In this document: positions 1-10,920 of the stretch, one piece after another
How the letters are laid out: each line of letters opens with the position of its first letter
Numbering within the stretch: position 1 is the stretch's first letter
NCBI GenBank assembly: GCA_014898425.1
Contig: RCSZ01000018.1
Coordinates: 706,864 to 770,863, forward strand
Length of the DNA stretch: 64,000 nucleotides
Direction: 5' to 3'
From: Botryotinia globosa
Taxonomy: Eukaryota > Ascomycota > Leotiomycetes > Helotiales > Sclerotiniaceae
Translations under genes and position numbers: made by a program
Notes under the pieces: generated by a model
Database searches by the model: none
What the model was told of the DNA's origin: nothing
What the model saw: only the letters and a program-made list of their open reading frames with translations

Positions 1-1
1 G

Positions 2-88
2 AGGGAGGTACTTAGCCATCCACTCGTTGAGCTTGCAGCGGAGATGAAGGAAGTAGAGGGTAATAAAGTGGAGTTGCATGAATTCTAA
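2..88 (+). CDS. 3' end of an unidentified gene (partial)
   Basis: The second reading frame is open from the window edge and reads 28 residues of ordinary, charged protein sequence before TAA at 86-88; it contains HPLVELAAEMKEVEGN and ends in HEF. Codon use looks coding and no other frame is open here. The start and most of the gene lie left of the window, so the product cannot be named. It could be a chance open frame, since it is short. Confidence 0.4.
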   Translation, partial: REVLSHPLVELAAEMKEVEGNKVELHEF

Positions 89-1872
89 AGTACACCTTAT
101 GATATTCTCCTCGTGGGGAAGAATAAGATGGGATGACACAAAGAAGCAATGAACGCGGCAACTGCTGCAGATCGATTTTTGGACTTCTCCGGGAAACTCG
201 CCAATTCTTGGTAACATAGGGATTTAAATTGATGGATTGACTGATAGCCTAAAGTACAGCCAACGAAATTTTGTAACGTGGTTCACTTGATGGAAGCTAC
301 GTGCAAAGGCTGGAAAGGGTGAGTGGACCGTATCTCTCCGAGCTTTCGAAACTTTCACCCTTGCCATAATGTTTGGAAGTGATGAGTATATCAGAAAGTA
401 AAATTCCACATGTCATCATTGTTGAAGTTATTATTGTATCTTGTCTTACCAATCCAGATGTGATTGGAATTTTCAAAATCATGCATGTTCCTGATCTGCC
501 TCTGTAGTTTAGAAGCAAGTACTCCACGATTTGTCCCGAGGTCATTTTTTCTTGTCCTAGCCTCTTCTTCTGATATTCTTTCGACATTCTGATTAGCTAT
601 TGGTTTTGTTCCTTACAGTTTTCCTCGTCAGCCAATGCCGATCCAAAACTCTAATGGTGTTCATTAACATTACTATCATCCAATGAAAATTCATCACAGC
701 TCTTTCAAAGTTTTTGTTGCATATCTATGGCCTTTTTCTATAGGCTACATTCTAATAAGAGGCCTTCGACTAGTATTCGATAGCCTTGGTAATCTAATTT
801 TATAAGTCACTAAGACTCGAGTACCGTCATTCCCACATCCCTATGATCAAATCACATTTCATTTACACTTCTGTTACAAACTAAGATGACGATGAACAAA
901 TTCATCCTAACAAACTTGTAAATGCCATTCATAGGGTCGCTCTTCCAAGAGCCGCTAGAATCCACTCTACACTAGTACCTGACATATCATCTCAATTCAC
1001 ACATTTTGATCTTCAGCTAAACGGGTTATATACCTTAAATGGCAATAAGCAGTGTGTATCCTAGGAGGGGTTGTCTTGTCATCTTCAATCCCCTCTCTAT
1101 AGCTTCCTCGGCTCCTCCTTCATCTTCGTCGCACCATTACTCAAGAGAGAATGTCAGCATGTCTTTCATTATAGCGACTTGCGCTTTACTGTACCTTAAC
1201 AAGGCAGACAGTTTCAACTTTTTCATAAGATTTGAATGTCATCAATGGTCAACAATTAGAGGATTGAAGTCTACTCCCTCAAACTCTAAAGACCTTGCAC
1301 TCGATGATGTATCTGCATGTCAAACTCGAAAGTCACTTAAGCTCACAATATTATCTTACTGTCAACCATGATTTGTGGCTTTGAATAAAACCTAAACACT
1401 TTTTTATTTATTTTTATGTCTCTCATAAGCATTGCCGAGCGGTCATGGGACAATCTATGTTCAAATACCGCAATTAGTGCAGATCGCCCATGAGCTAATT
1501 GATACCACAGAACTAGTTTCAGGCTGAAGAGTAAATTCTATGTGTGCGCCTCAGGGAAACGTCATTCACTATTCGAGATCATCCCTAAATTAGACTTCAA
1601 ACATGATAACTAAATATATGCTTCATCTGATAGGATTAAGTAACCCCTATATTGATCGTTTTTTTATTAGCGTACAACTTCACGAATGCATATAAATATT
1701 TCCCCAAATTTTCTTCACGTTCTGATCATACCCAATCACTCTTTTACAAACATTCGTGATTACTCGATTTACATAATACATATATACAATCGCTTTCTAC
1801 ACAATCGCTTTCTACATAATCGTTTTATACACAAACAATCAAATTCAACTCAACATCGACCGAATTATAACA
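89..1872. other. Intergenic, no convincing gene
   Basis: Only short, low-quality open frames are present (for example around 224-587 and 1039-1371), without family resemblance or plausible splice structure. A short imperfect direct repeat with the core ACAATCGCTTTCTAC lies at about 1786-1825, just upstream of the next gene, probably in its promoter or leader. Confidence 0.5.
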
Positions 1873-2424
1873 ATGAATTCCAACAACACCATGAATTCCA
1901 ACAGCACCAATAACTTTTACGTCGGAATAACCTCCAAAAATAGCACTTGCGCCAGAGCTATCACCTTGAGATCATGTATTCCAATACATGATGCAAAATC
2001 CATACGTGACGAGCAAAAGCCCGCCTACATTGCAGGTGTCTCGATCGCCTTCTTTTTCATCATCATTTTTGCAATCGCCATGCAAAACCTTCGCGCTCGC
2101 ATTGCCTCGAACAGGTCTATGGATGAACAGAGACGAGTTGAAGAAGGAAGAATGACCAAGGTTGTTCAGCAGGTCACTGGTAGTGAGATTGTGACTGATA
2201 GTGAAAAGACAACTGGTAGTGGAATGCCAACTGGGATTCTAAAGACGACTGGTAGTGGAACGACAGTTGGTAGTTTAAAGACAACTGGTAGCGGGACGAC
2301 AGTTGGTAGTTTAAAGACGACTGCTAGTGGAACTACGACCGGCAGTGAAAAGACGACTGGTAGTGAAAAGACGTCCGGTGGTGAAAAGGCAGATCAAGTT
2401 TCAAAGAATCCTGTCAAGTTATGA
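1873..2424 (+). CDS. Single-pass membrane protein with Ser/Thr/Gly repeat tail
   Basis: Single-exon frame of 183 aa beginning at ATG 1873. The N-terminus repeats MNSN(N/S)TMNSN, encoded by a near-perfect 18-bp duplication, and contains potential N-glycosylation sites. One hydrophobic helix spans about residues 50-71 (AYIAGVSIAFFFIIIFAIAM). It is followed by a charged stretch and then a tail of degenerate repeats around KTTGSGTTVGS and SEKTTG, roughly residues 100-175. The layout (short outside, one helix, repetitive hydrophilic tail) resembles many unclassified fungal surface or membrane proteins, but no family is recognised. There is no clear cleavable signal peptide, so topology is uncertain. 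The repeat tail is probably variable in length between strains (inference). Confidence 0.6.
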   Translation: MNSNNTMNSNSTNNFYVGITSKNSTCARAITLRSCIPIHDAKSIRDEQKPAYIAGVSIAFFFIIIFAIAMQNLRARIASNRSMDEQRRVEEGRMTKVVQQVTGSEIVTDSEKTTGSGMPTGILKTTGSGTTVGSLKTTGSGTTVGSLKTTASGTTTGSEKTTGSEKTSGGEKADQVSKNPVKL

Positions 2425-4257
2425 GGACACGCAGTCTACCTAAGAGATCGAGGAGGTGGAAGAATAAGGGATGGTAAAATTTTGGGCTGTGATTTCCTCC
2501 AGCGCGGTTACGATAAACGATCAAGGAAATTTGGATGATAATTAATGACGGTCTATTTTGTATGATAAATGTTGAATAATTAAATACGGTTCTCATGAAC
2601 AATTCTGATGAATTTTTCTTGAAACGTTACTCTTGTATAATCTTTGCGTGAATGCTCTATTTATTATTTTATCAACCCGTCAAAGATTGCCGTGGTCACT
2701 ACATGCATATGGTTCAAATATTGTTTATTTTTTCTCAAGATGTTTTTCTGAACGGTTTCAATGTCTCCGGAAAGATGAGGAAACATTATTAATTAGAACA
2801 ATAACATTCATCGAAATTGGCTGGGATCGGAACTCTTGTGATCAATGCCGTGCTGGAATATTTTATCTGCTGGGTAAGTGATTCTGTGACTTATAATTGA
2901 GCGTTGAAAGTTCCCCAAACTTTGGAAGTTGTCAACGTTCGAATGTCAAAGGAATTAAATGACGTGGATGTCTTATGTCGTCTTCGAAAAGGCTGTGCTA
3001 GTATTAAACATCCGTCATGCCAACTATAGACAGATAAGGTCTTGAAAATTTCCCGACTCATCATTGAATTCGACATTATAATTGGTGATTACCAAATCCT
3101 TTGGTGATTGAGCTAGATTGATAGCCAAAGTAAATCATTGACACTAGTACGAATATGTTTATTCTAGAAATTTCATCCCAGACTTTGATCGGCCGCCCGA
3201 AAGTTTATTCTATACCTTCCACCTATCAATTTTATCCTCATCATGAACTATCACTGCCCCCTTGAACAGAAATATTTGATCTAAAAATAGTATCTTTAAC
3301 ATACCTGCAGTAGCACAAGCCGGAATGTCATAGCAAACGAAGACTGGAATTGAGAGCTCTGGGCTATCTTGTCCTAAAAGGAAAACCTTCTTCCATCCAA
3401 GGCCTCTCTTCTCATCCTTTCCTCACTTTCATCTTGGAAGATAAGTAAGGAACCGTTGAAGCTAAAGTTGAAGCTAAAGTAGTGAGAACATTACATCATA
3501 TTACTATCTAATCCCAATGAATACTACCGCCCACACGCACTTATCTGATATTTTATCTACCGCTGGAACTTTAGGTTTTCAATAAAGTTTTATTTTCGGA
3601 AAAATATTCCAACCAGAATAAAGTGAAAGCTTGTGACATAAATCTCAACACATAATATAATTTATAATTTGGAATGATCTTATCATTACAGAAGAAATTG
3701 TAGGTGAAATGAATTCTGAATGAGAAAATAATAAGTTTTATCCCTACAAAGCTTGACTACATAGATAAAGTATCCAGATTATTCATGACGGACCGTGATC
3801 ATGAGAAGACATGACGCAAAACTTCTTCGCACCTTCGTTTAAGCGAGATGTCATATCTGTCCCCCTCATTTTAGCGCACGACTAGCATAAAAACTAAGAT
3901 ATTAGACTCATAGATCTGTCTCCCCCACACAGAAAGAGGGTTAAGTCTCTTAGCTCGTAGACTAGATATCAGTAGTTGATATTTAGCACCAACTCAAAAC
4001 CAGAGGTAGAAGAAAACTGAAATTTATGATGATGACCTGGACTACCATTATGCTAGACCACACCGCTAAGCGCATGAAAACCGATCTTATTATATAATAT
4101 ATGCCTATCCAGACTATCCCCTTTCACAATAGATCTCATCAAGTACTGTAAAGACTTTTAAATACTGAGATACTGGATTTTCTGGACTAGATTCAACGGT
4201 TTGTCTGTAGCGGGTAGACCTGTTCTTGGGACTTGGCCGGTTTGCAAAGAAATTTTC
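2425..4257. other. Intergenic, nothing recognised
   Basis: This 1.8-kb stretch has only short unsupported open frames on both strands. No RNA gene, repeat or gene relic was recognised. Confidence 0.5.
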
Positions 4258-4265
4258 TATATAAA
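4258..4265 (+). promoter_or_regulatory. TATA box of the 4.3-kb gene
   Basis: TATATAAA preceded by C and followed by GG sits 63 bp upstream of ATG 4328. This spacing suits a TATA box and argues that translation starts at 4328 rather than at the in-frame TTG at 4268, which would lie too near the expected transcription start. Confidence 0.45.
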
Positions 4266-4327
4266 GGTTGTCCCGCCCGCATTTGAGAATTTTTACTGTC
4301 TTCCTCTTTGTGCCAACATTCAAAAAT

Positions 4328-5809
4328 ATGTTCGCGCATGCCTTCAAACACAACCCAGAGATAACCGTGACGAATCCGGCCAACATGACTTCTCCCGAAG
4401 TCCATCAATGTGAATCTTTATTCCAAACATTATCCTACTACCCGTTATTTCTATCAATAACACTTATCATCTTCCCATACTTCTATATCTCGAAGATGAT
4501 TACGTTTTTTTTCTTAACTTACCCTACTTCCAACTATAAAATCGCCACATTGCAGCCTCATCTTTGGAAGAACACGGTAAAAGTTCTCGTATCGCTCTCA
4601 ATTCTGGTGAGTCTAGATCTGTACTTCATCTTATACTATGGCATCTATTACATTGCGAGTAAATCGCATGCGTTTCCACGTTTGAAGCAGAGTGGAAGAC
4701 TCACGCTCCTCGCATTTATGCTCACCCTAAAACCACACTGGCTTTTGGTTGTCACTGTTTACGAGATTGGTGAAGTATTGGCAGACGAAACACTCTCATT
4801 CGAGAGAATCATAGGGAGACTAAAGGGAATACACAAAACCGAGACCGACGCAGACAATAAAAAGGAAATGGAAATTTCTTCCCATCTCAAACATTCAGAA
4901 AGTCAACCTCCCTCGTCCCAAGTAAGAGATCGTCTTTTCCTCAATCTCGTGGATTTCGACACCAACGAAGAAGGGCATACCCATCTAGATAAGCATGCTA
5001 CTGTCGACGAAACAATATCCCCGACTTTTTCTCTTTCTCCGTTTCATTTCACTACACTCCGGTCAAAAATCTCCGTTAGCCTTCCAAGTTCGCTGAGATC
5101 GAGAATCTGTGAAATGATCAATTCAGTTACCCGAGATCTGGAACCCATAGAGAGACATAAAGCGGTACGAATGATTGTAGAAACCGAGCAGTATATAGAG
5201 AAATTGTACTCGAGGTCAAAATCTAACATGCCACGAATGATTGAGCAATTGGAGGGATTGGAGAGAAAATTGAAGGATATTTTTGAAAATGCAGAAATGA
5301 CTGCTGCTAAGATTGAGGCCGGTGATAAAAATGAAGATGAAAGTCAAGATGAAGTAGAAATGGGATCGGGCGTCTTGACTCCTTCAACTTTTTCGGGTGA
5401 ATGGACACCTGTTGAATCATTATCGACTCACTCTGCACACTTTGAATTCATATTTGAGGATGATGCTGAGGACAAAAAGGAGATCATTCCGTCTGGTTCG
5501 TTGACGCCTTCAACTTCTTCAAGGCCTTCATCACCTGGTCTGACACCTTCCACTTCTTCATCCCAATACCGATCCTCACCCAGTCCAACAAGCACCATCA
5601 CCGGTCGCCCCTGGCATCTTTTCCTCGTTGATACTCTCTACAAATACGAAAAATCCCTACATGATGAGTGGAGAACCACCCAGCTCTTCAACGCATGGTG
5701 CAAGAAGAATCTCTGGTTTGCCGTTACAGAGGGAGAGATTGAGCTTTTGGAGAAATGGAAATCGTGGGCTTTGGATGATAGACCTGTTGATCAGAAGTGG
5801 AATTTGTAG
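4328..5809 (+). CDS. Multi-pass membrane protein of unknown function
   Basis: Single-exon gene of 493 aa from ATG 4328; ATG 4385 is an alternative start. Hydrophobic stretches near residues 35-62 (LFLSITLIIFPYFYIS and the FFFL run), 88-110 (VSLSILVSLDLYFILYYGIYY) and 127-150 (LLAFMLTLKPHWLLVVTVY) suggest three membrane helices in the N-terminal third. The rest is hydrophilic: an acidic linker, a probable coiled coil (EQLEGLERKLKDIFENAEMT), a Ser/Thr/Pro-rich part with three copies of a LTPSTSS-like motif, and a conserved-looking C-terminal block rich in Trp (WHLFLVDTLYKYEKSLHDEW, AWCKKNLWFAV). No family is recognised. The Trp-rich end suggests a folded domain conserved among close relatives (inference). 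Confidence 0.7.
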   Translation: MFAHAFKHNPEITVTNPANMTSPEVHQCESLFQTLSYYPLFLSITLIIFPYFYISKMITFFFLTYPTSNYKIATLQPHLWKNTVKVLVSLSILVSLDLYFILYYGIYYIASKSHAFPRLKQSGRLTLLAFMLTLKPHWLLVVTVYEIGEVLADETLSFERIIGRLKGIHKTETDADNKKEMEISSHLKHSESQPPSSQVRDRLFLNLVDFDTNEEGHTHLDKHATVDETISPTFSLSPFHFTTLRSKISVSLPSSLRSRICEMINSVTRDLEPIERHKAVRMIVETEQYIEKLYSRSKSNMPRMIEQLEGLERKLKDIFENAEMTAAKIEAGDKNEDESQDEVEMGSGVLTPSTFSGEWTPVESLSTHSAHFEFIFEDDAEDKKEIIPSGSLTPSTSSRPSSPGLTPSTSSSQYRSSPSPTSTITGRPWHLFLVDTLYKYEKSLHDEWRTTQLFNAWCKKNLWFAVTEGEIELLEKWKSWALDDRPVDQKWNL

Positions 5810-6220
5810 ATTGTGCGGATTGGAAATGTGCACCGGAATTGATGGTTTGATGAGCATCTCAAGGTCACGTCAAACGATTAGTATAATTCGTAATTAGGGT
5901 TAGATTGATATACAAGACGTCGTGGAAAGTTTGATTTAGAACAAACATTAATAATAATAAAATTGAAGGCCATCTCATGATCATTTGCTCAGTTGCTTCA
6001 ATTGTGAATCCACGAAAAAGAGGGACCAGAATCTAAAGACGTCTCAGTATGTCCATTCAATTAAGTATCTAGCGATCGGAATAATGAAGATCGATGATGA
6101 TTTAAATGGTGCTCAGTTGATTCAAGTCATTGATATGCGACTGTCTGAGAGGCACCAATGCCGCACATCATGTAGTGTCAGCCTATCTATTCCTATACTC
6201 TTTACTTCACTCCTCAATAA
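5810..6220. other. Convergent intergenic spacer
   Basis: About 410 bp between two gene ends pointing towards each other (membrane protein on + and dehydrogenase on -). It should hold both 3' untranslated regions. An AATAATAATAAAATTGAA stretch at about 5950 could serve polyadenylation. No gene is seen. Confidence 0.4.
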
Positions 6221-7668
6221 TCAAACCACAACATTCCCGCCAACACCCTCACACCATCCTTTGATATTTTCCGTCACAACCCTCCTCAATTTCTCCACAC
6301 TACTTATTCCATACCAAGCAACATGTGGACTCAGAATCAATCTTCCACTATCCCGCAACTCGCTATCTCTCGCTGCTCTCACTAATGTGTTATCTTCTCC
6401 GGCTGGTTCTTCTACATAAACGTCCGTTGCGGCTCCTGCAATTTTGCCTTGCTTCAATGCATCTACTAAATCTTCCTCGTTGACTATCCCACCTCGTGCG
6501 ATATTGATGATGAGAGCATCCGGTCTCATTATTGATAATTCTGTCGAGGCAATCATATTTTCGGTAGTGGGTGTCAAGGGGAGGGAAAGGAAGAAGACGG
6601 TACTGGTTTTCATGACGATGGTGAATGGGGTATAATTTGGACGGGTTTCGGATTCAGGAACACCTTTTCTTTCGCATAATCGAACGGTCATTCCTAAAGC
6701 CCGACAAAGGTTTGCTACTCGATTTCCTATGCTTTGTTAGTTTCATGGTTTGTGTGTTGTGGGATTGCGGGCATAGTCTCCAGTCGCCCAGTCCGACAAG
6801 AAAAGAACCGGAAGCTTTCAATACCGGAAGCTCATTCCTTTCAGAGATTCAAAACTTTATATTGTTGGACTGCAGTCAAGATCATTGGATGCTCTGTTCC
6901 CCGTACGGAATACATCATTCAGACTACTGACTGCCTTGGTTTGAAATGGAGATGGGAGCTCAATAGACTTCCATATCACATGATCTGACCAACTTTGACG
7001 ACATCACCTAGACAATTTCTCCCAATGATAGATGATAGATGATCATAAGGGAAATGTGAAGCGAACTACGTTTCACTCAACCCTTCGATTCCACCCCTCA
7101 AACATAAACCCAAGAAAAATTAAACGGCAACCTTACCTAACTCTCCACCTCCTACAATTCCCACCACTTCCCCCTTGAACCCTGTCATCAACCCCCCATA
7201 GAAATGCTCACTTAAACTTCCCTTCTCCTTCCATTCTTTTCCCTCTCTAGTTCTCTCATGCATCCCCACTACATTTCTTCGAAGCGCCATATATAACGTT
7301 AACCCGTGCTCTGAAACCGCTTCATTGCTTGCCGCTGGAACATTCGACACCGAAATTCCATGTTCTTTACAATAAGCAATATCGATATGATCTGTTCCGA
7401 TGGCGAGGATAGCTATATGCTTTAAATTCGGTAGTTGGGATAGAATGGTTGAGGCGAGGAAGAAACGGGTGGAGATTAAGACATGGGCGGGTTTGAGATA
7501 TGTCATTAGTTCGTCACCGTTTGGAGGAGGATTTGGTAGTTCGGTGACGGTATAAGGGATTGGGAGAGATGAGAAATCTGGTGAGGGTGTATGGATTGGA
7601 TCAAGACGGAGGATATGGAGTGTTTCGGGGAGGTTTGGACGAAGGGTTTGTGGAGGTGAGTCAACCAT
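6221..7668 (-). CDS. D-isomer-specific 2-hydroxyacid dehydrogenase
   Basis: NAD(P)-dependent enzyme of the family that interconverts D-2-hydroxyacids and 2-oxoacids (glyoxylate/hydroxypyruvate reductase-like); exact substrate unknown. Two exons: 7137..7668 and 6221..6726, giving 345 aa, a normal family length. The splice joins the Rossmann loop exactly: exon 1 ends in GIVGGGELG and exon 2 continues NRVANLCRALGM, matching GxGxxG. Exon 2 carries LPLTPTTENMI, the catalytic Arg in IARGGIVNEEDL, the Glu in DVYVEEP and the catalytic His in LSPHVAWYG. Exon 1 holds the substrate-domain motif LKHIAILAIGTDHID. The intron of about 410 bp is long for a fungus; I saw no extra exon in it, and the protein reads continuously without one. 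Predicted cytosolic, as no targeting signal is visible. Confidence 0.9.
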
Positions 7669-8501
7669 ACTTGCTTGATAAATTGAGACGGGATCGATGG
7701 ATTAATAGAAAAGGTCTGCTTTCATCTGAGTTGTAGTCTTGCACGCAGTTGGGAAAGCAATAAAGAATCCAAATGAAATCTATATGAAGAGGAACGAGAC
7801 AAGAAAGAACGTCTGGTAAGCCATATGTCTATTTAAAGGCGTAGAGTTTTAGTGGAACCTTGCCCCACATTTGAGGTTCAGATGATTGTCCGTGATAGAA
7901 GGCCCAGCTTATCAGATTGGACGACCACCAGTTGGATATTAATACAAATAAGTAATGTTTTGCTTATCTTCCGACAAACATCATGTTAATATGTGAGCTT
8001 GGAAAGGATATTGGAAAGAAATGACTGAGATGCGGTCGATGGGGTAGAATCAATATCAGCTGAACTACAGCTGATGAAGGTAGCCAGCCTTACGAGTCAG
8101 AAAAATCCTCGATGAATGAGGCATGTAAGGTCACTGGTCATTCCTCCCACAAGAGAGATACTGATGGCCCCTTATAGGAAAAGTGATTCTCGATAATGAT
8201 ATGAACCAGTGATAAAGTGCAGATTTGATCATCAATATCATCTGCTCCTATCCTATCCTACTCCGACGATACCCATCCAACCCGATTCAATGGATAACTG
8301 CCATCAAAAGAAACACCAATGCAATACAATTTATGCCGCATAAGTTTCTCCAAGACCAAGCTGACAACAGATACACAATACACCACCATATCTCGACCAT
8401 CTCCGCTTCATTACGCATCGCCTTCAGGAATTTGTTGAGTTCAAACTCCGTTTGTCCATAGATTGAGATGGGAAGCTGTGAAACCCAGACATGCAATTGA
8501 T
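7669..8501. other. Intergenic, promoter side of the dehydrogenase
   Basis: No supported gene. It should contain the upstream region of the minus-strand dehydrogenase and the 3' end of the minus-strand secreted-protein gene. Confidence 0.4.
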
Positions 8502-8912
8502 TTACATGCCAGAGTTCTTGGCAGCTAAGTAATTTCAAAAGTGTTATTAGTACACCAAAGGAATTGATATTAGAAAATGAAAAGGTAAAGCCCCGGGGAA
8601 AAGGACCGTCATATGTTCTGGAAAAGAGAAGAATTTTTGTAGCGTACCTTGATTAACACTGGCAGAGTCGAAGCTAACGACATTTCCCTGAGCATCGGTC
8701 ATTGAGGCAGTCGATGCATCTACTGCGCGTGCTGCGAGTTGAATAGCTGTATTTTTGTCAGCAGGTGAAAAACATATGGCTCCGGTGATACGGGGAGTGG
8801 AAAGGGGACTGTGGATGACAAAGGGAGATCGGCGTGTGGAAAATTGGGATAACATACGTGTGGCAATCGCAATGGCGACGAAGGAAAGAATGGTGACGAG
8901 TGTGAACTGCAT
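8502..8912 (-). CDS. Small secreted protein, three exons
   Basis: Predicted exons 8858..8912, 8648..8779 and 8502..8524 total 210 nt and encode 69 aa. Exon 1 is almost entirely a signal peptide (MQFTLVTILSFVAIAIAT). Exon 2 encodes the mature core with TDAQGNVVSFDSASVNQ, and exon 3 adds a seven-residue tail. Introns start GTATGT and GTACGC; the second has a textbook branch site (ACTAATAAC) about 20 nt before its CTTAG acceptor. Phases are consistent across all three exons. The mature peptide of about 50 aa has a single Cys, so it is not a disulphide-rich effector type. Function unknown; secretion is inferred from the signal peptide. An alternative is readthrough of the second intron, giving a different C-terminus. 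Confidence 0.6.
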
Positions 8913-9573
8913 GATTGCTAGTGGGTATGTTTATTGAGGTATTGAGTGATAAAAAATGCAGAAGACTGTTTGATGATGGGGATGATTGAATAAAGTCGGC
9001 CGGCAACAAATGATTGCATATAAACAAGAAATTAATCAATGATTGATAGATGAATAGATAGACGAGGAACGAGATAAAAATGGTGATACAGCAAATCCCC
9101 CATACTTCGAGGTCATCGTCTGTATATCTTCATCGAACCGTCAACATCCCACAAATTCAAAACGAGGATCTAGACTCAAACCTGCGCCTCTCGCTTCCCA
9201 AAGCCATCATCATAAAAATTCATCCAATACCTATTAAGAGATGATTTCAAAGGGGCACCTATCAACATGCCAATCCCATGTCTACTCAGCTCCATCGCTT
9301 TGCTTGATTCGCAGATATCATGATTCGAGCGGAAACCGGGGTTCACTGCATCACAAATTGAATGATATTCACATGGTCATGATACATCGAATGTATGGAC
9401 AAGGCTTAACCCTATGTTGTATAGAGTATTATTTAAGCTTGTGGATATTTCTCAGATTTGCTGGGGGAAGTTGGGGATAATGATGAAGAAAAACTGGATT
9501 GATGTGTTGTAAGGGTCGGAAGAAGAAAGGTGATGAAACATGGATGAAGTGAAGCGAGATGCAAAGATGGCTG

Positions 9574-9734
9574 TCATCCCAACATTACCCGTGAAGCTTC
9601 GAAAACGTCCAATGGTTCGATATAATAAGAATTCTTCATGCGAAGAAGGTTTGAGGAAGACGGGAATCTTGAGATCCGAACGGGGACAGATGAACTTTTG
9701 GGGGCTGTAGATGTTGTGGAGGAAAAGGGTTTTC

Positions 9735-9765
<31 letters not shown>

Positions 9766-9825
9766 AGATCTAAGGGGTAAAAGTCTCGTTTGCGGCTGGG
9801 TGGTTTCGGAAGTGATTGATAACAA
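9574..9825 (-). CDS. Possible short Ser/Asn-rich protein
   Basis: An 83-aa frame starting at ATG. Residues 21-29 are nine consecutive Asn from the triplet repeat, followed by a Ser/Thr/Pro-rich stretch and then KNSYYIEPLDVFEASRVMLG, which looks more protein-like. It may be a real small gene or the first exon of a larger one. A GT near 9588 could be a donor, but I found no convincing next exon. No family recognised. Confidence 0.25.
9735..9762. repeat. (TGT)n microsatellite
   Basis: About nine uninterrupted TGT/TTG triplets. Read on the minus strand they are AAC codons giving the poly-Asn run of the doubtful gene. Likely length-variable. Confidence 0.9.
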
Positions 9826-10440
9826 GCTTCTTAGACAGATACCTGATATTGATATGAAAGTAAATTGATTATTGCTTTTGATCTGTAAATAGCCTTTGAG
9901 TATTTGACTTGCAATTCGGATTGTACCTATTTGGCAATGAAAATGTGGCTGTGAATAGGTTTTTATTGACTACCTAGGTAGGTACCTGAGTGTCTCGAGA
10001 TATTCGTCCTTTGTACTTTGAGATGATGACGACATATGACATACGAGGAAGATTATCTTTCAAGCTTAAAACGGGAGCTCTTTGAATGATGATGAAGAAG
10101 AGGTGGTTTATTGTCAGCTGCACTTTCAATAACCTGACAAAAGAAGTTGAAACAGGAACTTCCTCACCGTCGCCGCCATGGTATGTATCAACATCAAAGT
10201 TTGTTGGTTGGTTCGAACCACTCCAGCTTCATCCTTCACGACTGGAAAGGAAATATAATCATCATTGATATGAAGCATTCCAAAGCAAGCATATATTCAC
10301 CTGGGCAATCACATCCATATCTCACTCATGCTGTATGTATGGTATAATAGGATTTCTACCGACCGACCAACCGAACAACCGACTAACCTTACATAATAAC
10401 GGAATTGAATGAACCGAGCCATAGAATTATCCACTCCAAT

Positions 10441-10654
10441 CGAGATTTATGCAAATCATAGGTACCTGAAACATTCATCATCGATTTATGCAAATCATAG
10501 GTACCTGAAACATTCATCATCGATTTATGCAAATCATAGGTACCTGAAACATTCATCATCGATTTATGCAAATCATAGGTACCTGAAACATTCATCATCA
10601 ATTTATGCAAATCCCATGTACCTGAAACATTCATCATCGATTTATGCAAATCAA
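10441..10654. repeat. 39-bp minisatellite, about 5.5 copies
   Basis: Near-identical tandem units of 39 bp, each containing ATTTATGCAAATCATAGG followed by TACCTGAAACATTCATCAT. Copies differ by only one or a few bases. Because 39 is a multiple of three and the unit has no stop in some frames, it opens long spurious frames on both strands. It ends about 270 bp before the AMMECR1 start codon, so it lies in that gene's promoter or leader. Confidence 0.95.
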
Positions 10655-10732
10655 GACTAAAGCTTATCGATAACCCCCGCTATGAAGTCCCACAACACCC
10701 GAGCTCCTTCTATCGGTAATGGCCTCGCTGAT

Positions 10733-10775
10733 ATTCACGTTCACGTTCACATTCACATTCACATTCACATTCACT
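10733..10775. repeat. TTCACA/TTCACG hexamer repeat
   Basis: About seven hexamer units, two TTCACG then TTCACA, in the probable 5' leader of the AMMECR1 gene. Confidence 0.85.
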
Positions 10776-10920
10776 CACAACAACCTTCCTATCAGACATC
10801 CCGTACATCAATAACCTCATTTCACCGTCAGGTCGACAGCTACAACTCTATTCAAATCCGACCCTCAATACAACCCCAAATTCATCAACCAACCCATCTT
10901 CACCAGCAATACCAACAATC

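Larger units (their letters stand above)
8913..10440. other. Intergenic with a doubtful short gene and a triplet repeat
   Basis: No well-supported gene here. The minus-strand frame at 9574-9825 and the TGT repeat inside it are listed separately. The rest carries only short frames without coding character. Confidence 0.4.

Noticed and set aside
10389..10660. Open frames on both strands with 13-residue repeats
   Set aside because: Both are created by the 39-bp minisatellite; simultaneous open frames on both strands and perfect periodicity indicate a repeat, not a protein. It is also not a CRISPR array, as there are no distinct spacers and this is a eukaryote.
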